Part shown: positions 13,922-21,383 of the stretch, piece after piece | Numbering within the stretch: the stretch's first letter is position 1 | Layout: each line of letters starts with the position of its first letter | NCBI GenBank assembly: GCA_012974475.1 | Contig: JAAXQD010000156.1 | Location: forward strand, 1-25,497 | DNA: 25,497 nucleotides | Origin: Desulfobacterales bacterium | GTDB lineage: Bacteria > Desulfobacterota > Desulfobacteria > Desulfobacterales > UBA11574 | Direction: 5' to 3' | The notes under the pieces: model-generated | Databases searched by the model: none | What the model was told of the DNA's origin: nothing | What the model saw: the letters and a program-made list of their open reading frames with translations, nothing else | Position numbers and translations under genes: made by a program

Positions 13922-16108
13922 ATGAATAGGCCCCTTCCCATAACCACCCTTGAAGGTGAGATAGAAAGAATCACCTATTCTAATCCTGAAACCCATTATA
14001 CCATTGCAAAATTAAAAACGAGCAAGACCCACAATTTGGTGACCATCGTGGGGTCAATGCCGGCAGTCAAACCGGGACAATTCCTTAAAATTGAAGGAAC
14101 CTGGAAAACCCATCCTAAATATGGCCAGCAGCTCAAAATTGAGTCATATGAAGAGACGTTGCCGGCGACCATTAGCGGTATCAAAAAATATTTGGCATCG
14201 GGTATTGTCAAAGGGATCGGACCTTCAACAGCCCATAGAATGATCAGCCGTTTTGGAGCCAAGACTTTTGAAATCATAGAAAAAAATCCTGAAAGACTAA
14301 TGGAAGTGGACGGCGTCGGACAAGCAAAAGCAGCGTTGATATGTGACGCCTGGAAATACAATCATGCGGCGAGAGGCCTAATGCAGTTATTACAAAATAC
14401 GGGGGTCAAAACCGCTTATTGTGCAAAAATACTTAAAACGTATGGTGCGGATGCAGTCAATATTATCCGAAATAATCCTTACCGCCTGGCCACCGATATT
14501 CCCGGAATCGGTTTTTATTTTGCGGACAAAGTCGCGCTCACGCTGGGTGTCTCAAGGGATGATACCCAGCGTGTGAGGGCTTGCATCATCCATGTGATCG
14601 AGCAATTCATCAATGAAGGTCACGTTTTTATTTTTGAAAATCAACTGGTTGCGAAGTGTGGAGACCTTTTTTCCCTTGAAGCCGATATCACCCGATGTTC
14701 CATGGAGAAATTATCTGATAATGGAGAATTGGTGATTGAAAATGCACCGGATACTTCTGAAAACAGAATGGTTTACTTGAAAGAAATTCACCGGGCGGAA
14801 ACCGGTATATCCAATCGCCTAAAAGCCCTGCTGTCGGTCCCGGTAACACCGCCCACCATAGATGCGGAACGCATTTCAAAAGAAGTTCAAAAGAAACTGG
14901 CCATCGCACTTTCCCGGGAACAAATTGATGTCCTTGAAAAAATTCTCTCCCATCGTGCGGTTATTATTACCGGCGGTCCCGGAACCGGCAAAACAACCCT
15001 GATTCGATCTGTCAATGCTATTTTTGAAGCCCTCGGGAAACGGGTTCTTCTTGCGGCGCCAACCGGTCGCGCAGCCAGACGGCTGTCCGAGGTTACCCGA
15101 AGGAACGCAAAAACCATTCACAGATTATTGGGCGTTAATTTTAATGACGGCCTCTTCGATAAGAACCGGGATAACCCTTTGGACGCGGATGCAGTAATTA
15201 TTGATGAAGCTTCCATGGTGGATACCCTTTTGATGTTTCATCTGATCAATGCGGTCCCCATGACCGCCGTTCTGATACTGGTCGGTGACGTTTTCCAGCT
15301 TCCGTCAATAGGTCCTGGCAACGTTCTTTCCGACATGATAAAATCAGCCCGGACACCGATATTTTATCTCAAGAAAATTTTCAGGCAGGCTCATAAAAGC
15401 CCCATTGTGTTCAACGCTCACAGAATTCGCCAGGGTGAATTCCCGGTTTTCAAGCCGCTGGACCATTCCGAAGACCTTTCTGAGTTTTATTTTATAGAAC
15501 AGAATGACCCCAACACGGTTGTCGCCACGATTCTTGAATTGTGCAACAAAACAATTCCTGAACGGTTTAACTTTGATCCGGTGCACGACGTTCAGATTCT
15601 AACACCCATGCATAAAGGCGTCATCGGCACGACCCATCTTAACCAGGTTTTGCAGGAAGTATTGAACCCAAATCCGGTGATTATCGAAACCAGAGGCAGT
15701 ACATTCAAAATTGGAGACAAGGTCATGCACCTTAAAAACAACTATCAAAAAGAAGTTTTCAACGGAGATATCGGGACCATACGTACTGTTGACGTAAAAG
15801 AAAATGTCTTTTCGGTGGACTTCTACGGAAGGACGGTAAGTTACGATTTTTCAGAGATGGATGAAATATCCCTGGCATATGCCATATCTGTTCATAAATC
15901 ACAGGGATCCGAATACCCGGCCGTCATATTACCGATAATGACCCAGCATTTTGTTCTTCTCCAAAGAAACCTCTTATACACCGCCATTACACGGGGTAAG
16001 AAACTGGTAATTCTAATCGGCACAAAAAAAGCCCTGGGAATTGCGCTCAAAAACGATACGCCCAAAAAACGTCTTTCCGGCCTTGCTTTCAGGCTTAAGC
16101 AGAATTAA
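13922..16108 (+). CDS. recD2: RecD2-type ATP-dependent DNA helicase
   Basis: A 728-aa superfamily 1B 5'-3' helicase of the RecD2/YrrC type found where RecBC is absent, acting in DNA repair and replication. Seen: N-terminal OB-like and helix-hairpin-helix region (about 1-200, with GIVKGIGPSTAHRM and VDGVGQAKA), Walker A GGPGTGKTT (351-359), Walker B VIIDEAS (425-431), and a C-terminal UvrD-like motif AISVHKSQGSEYPAVI. Length suits RecD2 (about 720-750) rather than RecD of RecBCD. Start ATG 13922; an in-frame TTG at 13916 overlaps the gmhB stop. Last gene of the coupled series. Confidence 0.93.
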   Translation: MNRPLPITTLEGEIERITYSNPETHYTIAKLKTSKTHNLVTIVGSMPAVKPGQFLKIEGTWKTHPKYGQQLKIESYEETLPATISGIKKYLASGIVKGIGPSTAHRMISRFGAKTFEIIEKNPERLMEVDGVGQAKAALICDAWKYNHAARGLMQLLQNTGVKTAYCAKILKTYGADAVNIIRNNPYRLATDIPGIGFYFADKVALTLGVSRDDTQRVRACIIHVIEQFINEGHVFIFENQLVAKCGDLFSLEADITRCSMEKLSDNGELVIENAPDTSENRMVYLKEIHRAETGISNRLKALLSVPVTPPTIDAERISKEVQKKLAIALSREQIDVLEKILSHRAVIITGGPGTGKTTLIRSVNAIFEALGKRVLLAAPTGRAARRLSEVTRRNAKTIHRLLGVNFNDGLFDKNRDNPLDADAVIIDEASMVDTLLMFHLINAVPMTAVLILVGDVFQLPSIGPGNVLSDMIKSARTPIFYLKKIFRQAHKSPIVFNAHRIRQGEFPVFKPLDHSEDLSEFYFIEQNDPNTVVATILELCNKTIPERFNFDPVHDVQILTPMHKGVIGTTHLNQVLQEVLNPNPVIIETRGSTFKIGDKVMHLKNNYQKEVFNGDIGTIRTVDVKENVFSVDFYGRTVSYDFSEMDEISLAYAISVHKSQGSEYPAVILPIMTQHFVLLQRNLLYTAITRGKKLVILIGTKKALGIALKNDTPKKRLSGLAFRLKQN

Positions 16109-16122
16109 CATATAATGAAGCG

Positions 16123-16176
16123 CCCCGCCGCTTCCCTATAGACGGGATCTCAGCCGCACTCCGACAAACGGCGGGG
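16123..16176. other. Inverted repeat downstream of recD2
   Basis: CCCCGCCG (16123-16130) and CGGCGGGG (16169-16176) pair perfectly around a 38-base interior that itself contains TCCC...GGGA. No U-tract follows on either strand, so a classical intrinsic terminator is doubtful; a dispersed repeat or a structured RNA are alternatives. Confidence 0.5.
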
Positions 16177-16210
16177 TATTGGAAATCATAATAAATATGT
16201 ATTAAAAATC

Positions 16211-16239
16211 TTGACAATGCTTATCATTTCAATTAGTTA
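16211..16239 (+). promoter_or_regulatory. Weak promoter candidate for rpmF
   Basis: A consensus -35 TTGACA (16211-16216) followed at 17 bp by TAGTTA, a poor -10. It lies about 72-100 bp before the rpmF start in a 202-bp gap, where a promoter is expected. Confidence 0.3.
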
Positions 16240-16310
16240 AACTTCAACTTTGATAAAGGTTTGCGGCTAAATAAGTATTTCAACAAAAACAAATAGTTAG
16301 GTGATTAATT

Positions 16311-16487
16311 ATGGCAGTTCCAAAACGAAAAACATCAAAATCAAAGCGGGATAAGCGGCGGACTCACCAAAAGATTGCAGCCCCTAATTTGACCAGTTGT
16401 CCCCAGTGCGGTGATGCCAGGCTTCCACACCATGCATGCCCCAGTTGCGGTACGTATAAGGGCCGCACTGTAATTGAAACCGAATAG
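16311..16487 (+). CDS. rpmF: 50S ribosomal protein L32
   Basis: 58 aa: basic N-terminus MAVPKRKTSKSKRDKRRTH, then a zinc ribbon C30-PQ-C33...C43-PS-C46 and a short tail ending KGRTVIETE. This is a textbook bacterial L32 of the zinc-binding form. AGGTGA precedes the ATG. In many bacteria rpmF follows a DUF177 gene and precedes plsX-fabH; neither is here. rpiB starts 121 bp later and no terminator is evident between them. Confidence 0.97.
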   Translation: MAVPKRKTSKSKRDKRRTHQKIAAPNLTSCPQCGDARLPHHACPSCGTYKGRTVIETE

Positions 16488-16608
16488 TTTTGATTGTTTC
16501 CTAAAAAGACTTTTTACGCGACCGGTGAACATTTTTTGGGATTCTTGAAAATATTATCCCTTCAAAGCTTTCAACTGTTCTTTCAGTTCCAATATACAGG
16601 GTAATATC

Positions 16609-17085
16609 ATGTCTGGAAACACAACACCCATTGTGATCGGCAGCGATCATGCTGCATATGATTTGAAAGAAAAAATCAAAACTTTCCTCATCGAAGGGTC
16701 CATCGATGTTGAAGATGTGGGATGCTTCAGTGAAAATTCGGTGGACTATCCGGATTATGGTGCCAAAGTCGCATCAATGGTTTCATCGGGCAAATTTTCC
16801 CGTGGGATCTTGTTGTGCGGCACAGGGATTGGCATGTCCATGGTTGCCAATAAATTTTCTCATGTCAGGGCGGCGCTGTGTTCAGATCTTTTTTCCGCCA
16901 TCATGAGCAGACGACACAACGATTCCAATATATTGGTCTTGGGGGGTCGCGTTATCGGAGACGCCCTTGCCCTGGAGATTGTCAAGGTCTGGCTGGAGAC
17001 ACCCTTCGACGGTGGACGGCATCTTCGCCGACTGGAAAAATTTGACCGGATAGATATGGATGCGGAACACGGCTGTGCCGGCTGA
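16609..17085 (+). CDS. rpiB: Ribose-5-phosphate isomerase B
   Basis: A 158-aa LacAB/RpiB-family sugar isomerase interconverting ribose 5-phosphate and ribulose 5-phosphate in the cytoplasm. Seen: GSDHAAYDLK (11-20, H14), the active-site loop C70-GTGIG (70-75), and SRRHNDSN (H103), all family hallmarks. Ribulose 5-phosphate is the substrate of the RibB half of RibBA encoded further down, and ribose 5-phosphate feeds nucleotide synthesis, so the setting is sensible. Start ATG 16609, with a modest AGGG ribosome site. Confidence 0.95.
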   Translation: MSGNTTPIVIGSDHAAYDLKEKIKTFLIEGSIDVEDVGCFSENSVDYPDYGAKVASMVSSGKFSRGILLCGTGIGMSMVANKFSHVRAALCSDLFSAIMSRRHNDSNILVLGGRVIGDALALEIVKVWLETPFDGGRHLRRLEKFDRIDMDAEHGCAG

Positions 17086-17088
17086 CCC

Positions 17089-17117
17089 GTTAGCGGTTAA
17101 ACCGCGAGCTGGCTAAC
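17089..17117. other. Nested inverted repeats between rpiB and glyA
   Basis: A perfect GCGGTT-A-AACCGC hairpin (17093-17105) sits inside outer arms GTTAGC (17089-17094) and GCTAAC (17112-17117). The two share bases, so only one can form fully. No U-tract; may slow or tune transcription between the genes. Confidence 0.35.
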
Positions 17118-17170
17118 CGGCGAAACCATCGTTACAGTTTTGCGTTTTAAACCCAACAAGGAATAAATAT

Positions 17171-18433
17171 TTGGACTATAGACTCATCGAAAAAGTAGAT
17201 CCCGAGATTGCCCGTGCAATCTCCATGGAAATCGACCGGCAAACCAACACGTTGGAGCTTATTGCATCGGAAAATATTGCAAGTCCTGCAGTCATGGCTG
17301 CCCAGGCAAGTGTACTTACCAACAAATATGCCGAAGGCTATCCGGATAAACGGTATTACGGCGGATGCGAATATGTCGATGTTGCTGAAAAACTGGCGGT
17401 AAGCCGCGCAAAAAAACTGTTTAAAGCCCCTTATGCGAATGTTCAGCCGCACTCGGGTTCCCAAGCCAATATGGCCGTATATTTTGCGCTGTTGGATCCG
17501 GGAGATACCGTCTTGGGAATGAATTTGTCCCATGGGGGACACCTGACCCATGGCAGCTCGGCCAGTTTTTCGGGAAAACTCTATAATTTTATTCACTATG
17601 GCGTAAATGCAGATACCGGTATCATCGACTATGAAGAAGTGGCACGATTGGCAGAAAAACATCGGCCGAAGTTGATTGTTGCCGGAGCCAGTGCCTACCC
17701 ACGTATTATAGATTTCGAAGCGTTTGCACAAATCGCTGCATCGGCAAACGCTTATTTAATGGTGGATATGGCCCATATCGCCGGTCTTGTGGCCGCCGGA
17801 CTTCATCCCTCTCCCGTACCGTTTGCCGATGTCATAACTTCAACAACGCACAAAACTTTAAGAGGGCCGCGCGGCGGCCTGATTCTGGCTCGAACCGAGT
17901 ACAGCACCCGACTGAATAAGGAAATATTCCCTGGAATTCAAGGCGGACCGCTTATGCATGTTATTGCGGCCAAAGCGATTGCTTTCAAAGAAGCCCTGAG
18001 TGAATCATTCAAGACATATCAGGAAGATATCGTGAAAAACGCAGATGTTCTCGCTGGCCATCTGATGGATAGCGGTTTAAAACTGGTTTCCAACGGTACC
18101 GATAACCATATGATGATCGTCGATTTGAGAAATCTGAAAATAACCGGGAAAGATGCTGAAGACGCCCTGGGCCGTGCCGGAATTACCGTGAACAAGAATT
18201 CCATACCCTTTGAAACCCTCAGCCCTGCGGTGACCAGTGGTATCCGTATCGGGACGCCCTCAATTACCACCAGGGGCATGGAAACGCCGGAAATGAAAGC
18301 AATTGCAGAACTTATTATCCATGTACTCCAAAATCCCACGGATGATAAAATCATTGCAACGACAAAGAAAAAAGTGTTTGAGCTTTGCCAAGCGTTTCCG
18401 CTGTATCGAAACTGGCACGAAGAGGTGGCATAA
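17171..18433 (+). CDS. glyA: Serine hydroxymethyltransferase
   Basis: A 420-aa PLP enzyme converting serine and tetrahydrofolate to glycine and 5,10-methylene-tetrahydrofolate. Seen: the folate/PLP signature regions ELIASEN (29-35), YAEGYPDKRYYGGCEYVD (53-70), and the PLP lysine K228 in STTHKTLRGPRGG. Length is normal. Initiation appears to be at TTG 17171 with AAGGA upstream; the next Met lies after conserved N-terminal residues. The following dCMP deaminase starts 2 bp after its stop: GlyA supplies the methylene-folate needed to turn dUMP into dTMP. Confidence 0.97.
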   Translation: MDYRLIEKVDPEIARAISMEIDRQTNTLELIASENIASPAVMAAQASVLTNKYAEGYPDKRYYGGCEYVDVAEKLAVSRAKKLFKAPYANVQPHSGSQANMAVYFALLDPGDTVLGMNLSHGGHLTHGSSASFSGKLYNFIHYGVNADTGIIDYEEVARLAEKHRPKLIVAGASAYPRIIDFEAFAQIAASANAYLMVDMAHIAGLVAAGLHPSPVPFADVITSTTHKTLRGPRGGLILARTEYSTRLNKEIFPGIQGGPLMHVIAAKAIAFKEALSESFKTYQEDIVKNADVLAGHLMDSGLKLVSNGTDNHMMIVDLRNLKITGKDAEDALGRAGITVNKNSIPFETLSPAVTSGIRIGTPSITTRGMETPEMKAIAELIIHVLQNPTDDKIIATTKKKVFELCQAFPLYRNWHEEVA

Positions 18434-18435
18434 AA

Positions 18436-18906
18436 ATGGCCGGGGGAAGCAGCCGCCCTTCATGGGAAGCCTATTTTATGGACATCACGTCTTTGGTGTC
18501 CAGGCGTTCCACATGTCTCCGGCGGTCGGTCGGCGCCATCATCGTAAAAGACAAAAGAATCTTGTCCACCGGTTACAACGGTGCGCCCACCGGCATTAAA
18601 CACTGCCTTGAAACAGGATGCCTCCGGGAGAAACTGAATATCGCCTCAGGTGAGAATCATGAGCTTTGCCGAGGGATACATGCCGAACAGAATGCAATCA
18701 TTCAGGCCGCTTATCATGGTGTTTCCATAAAGGGTGCATCACTTTTCTGTACCAACCTGCCCTGTTCCATATGTGCCAAAATGATTATCAACGCAGGAAT
18801 AAGTAGCATCTTTTACGCGTCTGGATACGCAGACTCCATGTCCGAAGAAATGTTGAAGGAAGCGGGTGTCGACGTCATAAAGATTGATGTCGGCCCGTCC
18901 GAATAA
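18436..18906 (+). CDS. Deoxycytidylate (dCMP) deaminase
   Basis: A 156-aa zinc deaminase making dUMP from dCMP for thymidylate synthesis. Seen: N-terminal SWEAYFMDITSLVSRRSTCLRR (substrate region), the zinc site H82-A-E84 with C110-SI-C113, and a loop with several extra Cys/His (C57, C62, H75, C78) like the second zinc site of ComEB-type enzymes. ATG 18436 follows GAGGTGG overlapping the end of glyA. nrdR follows 36 bp later: both genes bear on deoxynucleotide supply. Confidence 0.92.
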   Translation: MAGGSSRPSWEAYFMDITSLVSRRSTCLRRSVGAIIVKDKRILSTGYNGAPTGIKHCLETGCLREKLNIASGENHELCRGIHAEQNAIIQAAYHGVSIKGASLFCTNLPCSICAKMIINAGISSIFYASGYADSMSEEMLKEAGVDVIKIDVGPSE

Positions 18907-18942
18907 CCATCAATAATCCGAGATAGAGCCAGGGAGGGATTC

Positions 18943-19398
18943 ATGAAGTGTCCATTTTGCGGAGAAATAGACAACAAAGTGATCGACTCTAGACTGAGTA
19001 AAGATGGGAATGTCATCCGGAGACGCAGGGAATGCATTATATGTAGCAGACGATTTACCACTTACGAACATATTGAAGATATCCCTGTCATGATTATAAA
19101 AAAAGATGGGCGGCGTGAAGTCTTTTCCCCTGAGAAGGTCCGTTCGGGCCTCCAAAAGGCATGTCAGAAACGGGATATAAGTGTTAATGTTATCGATGAG
19201 TTCCTGGATGAACTGGAACGCGATCTTAGGGAAACCGGTGAAAAGGAGATACCTTCCCACAAAATCGGTGAAAAGATCATGGCAAAACTTCATGATATAG
19301 ATGATGTCGCATATGTAAGATTTGCTTCAGTATACAGGGAATTCAAGGATGTAAACGATTTTGTTTCTGAATTAAAACATCTTTTGAGCAGGCATTAA
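18943..19398 (+). CDS. nrdR: Transcriptional repressor NrdR
   Basis: A 151-aa ATP/dATP-sensing repressor of ribonucleotide reductase genes. Seen: zinc ribbon C3-PF-C6...C31-II-C34 and an ATP-cone (about 49-139, VMIIKKDGRREVFSPEKV onward), the normal length and order. GGAGGG precedes ATG 18943. NrdR-rib gene linkage is widespread in bacteria. I saw no pair of NrdR boxes in this window, as expected since its targets are elsewhere. Confidence 0.97.
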   Translation: MKCPFCGEIDNKVIDSRLSKDGNVIRRRRECIICSRRFTTYEHIEDIPVMIIKKDGRREVFSPEKVRSGLQKACQKRDISVNVIDEFLDELERDLRETGEKEIPSHKIGEKIMAKLHDIDDVAYVRFASVYREFKDVNDFVSELKHLLSRH

Positions 19399-19407
19399 AC
19401 ATGATGC

Positions 19408-19436
19408 GTTCGAGAAACGTCGAACTCATCCGAGTT
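19408..19436 (+). other. Two overlapping, mutually exclusive hairpins before ribD
   Basis: GTTCGA-GAAACG-TCGAAC (19408-19425) and AACTC-ATCC-GAGTT (19423-19436) are both perfect and share bases 19423-19425, so they cannot form together. They fill most of the 56-bp nrdR-ribD gap. The architecture recalls a small attenuation switch; no FMN riboswitch consensus is present. Confidence 0.4.
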
Positions 19437-19454
19437 TAGGTCAACCATAGCATT

Positions 19455-20573
19455 TTGACATTCATAGACCACAAGCGTTTTATGCAGATGGCACTCGACC
19501 TTGCCAAAAAGGGCGAGGGGTTTACTTCGCCAAACCCCATGGTCGGTGCCGTAATTGTTAAAGACGGCGAGGTTGTCGGAAAGGGATATCACAGAGCTGC
19601 AGGGGAAGCTCATGCTGAAGTCGATGCCATCGACAATGCTGGAAGTTTGGCACGAGATGCAACCCTTTATGTCACGCTGGAGCCTTGTAATCATACTGGA
19701 CGAACGCCCCCCTGCACCGAAAAGATAATAGGTGCAGGTATTCGGCATGTGGTTGCTGCCATGGAAGACCCAAATCCCGACGTGAAAAGTGGCGGCTTAG
19801 AATATTTAAAAAATCGCGGCATCAAAACCACGGTGGGCATTTGTGAAGACCACGCAAAAAGACTGAATGAATTTTTTATAAAATACACCCGGACAAAAAG
19901 ACCCTTTACGATCGTTAAATGCGCAGCGACGCTAGACGGGCGCATCGCAACAAAAAGCGGTGATTCCAAGTGGGTTACCGGTGAGGCCGCCAGGGAGTTC
20001 GTTCACCGCCTTCGTCATGCTGTCGATGCCATTATGGTGGGAATCAATACGGTAGAGAAAGACAATCCCAGTCTGACCACCCGGCTGGCAAGTCGTTCAA
20101 AAGATTTCAAAAGTCTGGATCCCACAAGAATTATTCTCGACACCCATCTTCGAATTTCTGAAGCGGCTAAACTCTTGCGGCTTCATTCGGATTCTGATAC
20201 GATACTGGTCACCGGCCCTTCGGCTTCAAGTGATAAAAAGGCCCGAATAGAAAAGACAGGTGCCAGGATTATCGAATCCCCTTTAAAGGATGGGATAATC
20301 GACCTTGACCGCCTCGTGGATCGCTTGGGGTCCTTGGGAATAACCAGCCTTCTTATCGAAGGCGGCAGCCGGGTTGTCGCATCAGCGCTATCCGCAGGCA
20401 TCGTTGAAAAAATTATATTTTTCTTCGCGCCTAAAATTCTGGGAGGAGATGACGGTATTCCCATCTGTAAAGGACCGGGGGCGGATGTGATGGATCGCTG
20501 TATTCCGGTTAAGGACATTCATGTCCGACGATTCGGTGACGATATTATGATTCAGGGGTATATTGACAAATAA
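19455..20573 (+). CDS. ribD: Bifunctional pyrimidine deaminase/reductase, riboflavin biosynthesis
   Basis: A 372-aa fusion carrying out the second and third steps after GTP cyclohydrolase II. Seen: N-terminal zinc deaminase with SPNPMVGAVIV (25-35), H53-A-E55, and C78/C87 in LEPCNHTGRTPPC; C-terminal NADPH reductase from about 148 with KCAATLDGRIAT and LLIEGGSRV. Start TTG 19455 gives an N-terminus that fits the family; Met10 (19482) is the alternative. It opens the rib block ribD-ribE-ribBA-ribH-nusB. Confidence 0.95.
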   Translation: MTFIDHKRFMQMALDLAKKGEGFTSPNPMVGAVIVKDGEVVGKGYHRAAGEAHAEVDAIDNAGSLARDATLYVTLEPCNHTGRTPPCTEKIIGAGIRHVVAAMEDPNPDVKSGGLEYLKNRGIKTTVGICEDHAKRLNEFFIKYTRTKRPFTIVKCAATLDGRIATKSGDSKWVTGEAAREFVHRLRHAVDAIMVGINTVEKDNPSLTTRLASRSKDFKSLDPTRIILDTHLRISEAAKLLRLHSDSDTILVTGPSASSDKKARIEKTGARIIESPLKDGIIDLDRLVDRLGSLGITSLLIEGGSRVVASALSAGIVEKIIFFFAPKILGGDDGIPICKGPGADVMDRCIPVKDIHVRRFGDDIMIQGYIDK

Positions 20574-20656
20574 TTCAACCCAAGGCGGACACACCGAAAC
20601 CGGACAAGATCCAAGATTGAACAATCGACAATTTCCAATAGGCCATTTTTTGAATT

Positions 20657-21319
20657 ATGTTTACCGGAATCATAGAAGCTCTCGGCACCATCCGTAAAAT
20701 ACGATCGACGGGTCAGGGTAAACGCTTGGGAGTCGATGCGGACTTTGATCTTGATCAGACCAAAATCGGAGACAGTATTTCAGTAAACGGTGCCTGCTTG
20801 ACCGTGGTTATGATCGAGGGCACACGGTTTCAGGTGGACATGTCACCTGAGACCCTCGCAATGACGACCTTTGGCAGGGCAAAGATCGGAGACCGCGTCA
20901 ACCTTGAGCGCGCCCTTCGACTGTCCGATCGCCTTGACGGTCACCTTGTTTCAGGGCATATTGATGGAATTGGAACCGTAAAACTCAAAGAAAAAACCGG
21001 AAACGCCATAATTATTACCATTGAAATACCCGAATCCCTGTCGTATTATATGATAAAAAAGGGCTCGGTTGCGATGGATGGCATCAGCCTCACCATCAAC
21101 AACTGCGGCCGCAATCGTTTTGACGTAAGTATCATACCGCATACTGCCAAATTGACGACCTGGGGCTTTATAAAAGTCGGAGATCTTGTCAACATAGAAA
21201 CAGACATGATCGGAAAGTATGTTGAACGATTTGCTCGCAGAAGTCATGACATCGACAGCCCCAAAGAGACCGGCAAATCGGTGGACATGCAGTTTCTTGC
21301 CAAAACCGGTTTTATTTAA
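20657..21319 (+). CDS. ribE: Riboflavin synthase, alpha subunit
   Basis: 220 aa; dismutates two 6,7-dimethyl-8-ribityllumazine molecules to riboflavin. Seen: the invariant MFTGIIE start and two lumazine-binding barrels, each with an internal SVNGACLTV / AMDGISLTI-type motif (about 44-52 and 143-151) and a VNLERALRL / VNIETDMIGKY strand. Normal length. The 83-bp gap after ribD has no clear ribosome site close to the ATG and no riboswitch. Confidence 0.96.
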   Translation: MFTGIIEALGTIRKIRSTGQGKRLGVDADFDLDQTKIGDSISVNGACLTVVMIEGTRFQVDMSPETLAMTTFGRAKIGDRVNLERALRLSDRLDGHLVSGHIDGIGTVKLKEKTGNAIIITIEIPESLSYYMIKKGSVAMDGISLTINNCGRNRFDVSIIPHTAKLTTWGFIKVGDLVNIETDMIGKYVERFARRSHDIDSPKETGKSVDMQFLAKTGFI

Positions 21320-21383
21320 TTTGGGGTTTCGGGACTTTTACAATTTATTGAAAATAAAGGAATAACGGAGAAAATAAATAAAA

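Noticed and set aside
18385..18435. Upstream extension of the dCMP deaminase gene into glyA
   Set aside because: Overlaps the conserved end of glyA; ATG 18436 has GAGGTGG and gives the normal N-terminus.
19399..20656. FMN riboswitch ahead of rib genes
   Set aside because: None of the conserved RFN segments is present before ribD, ribE or ribBA.
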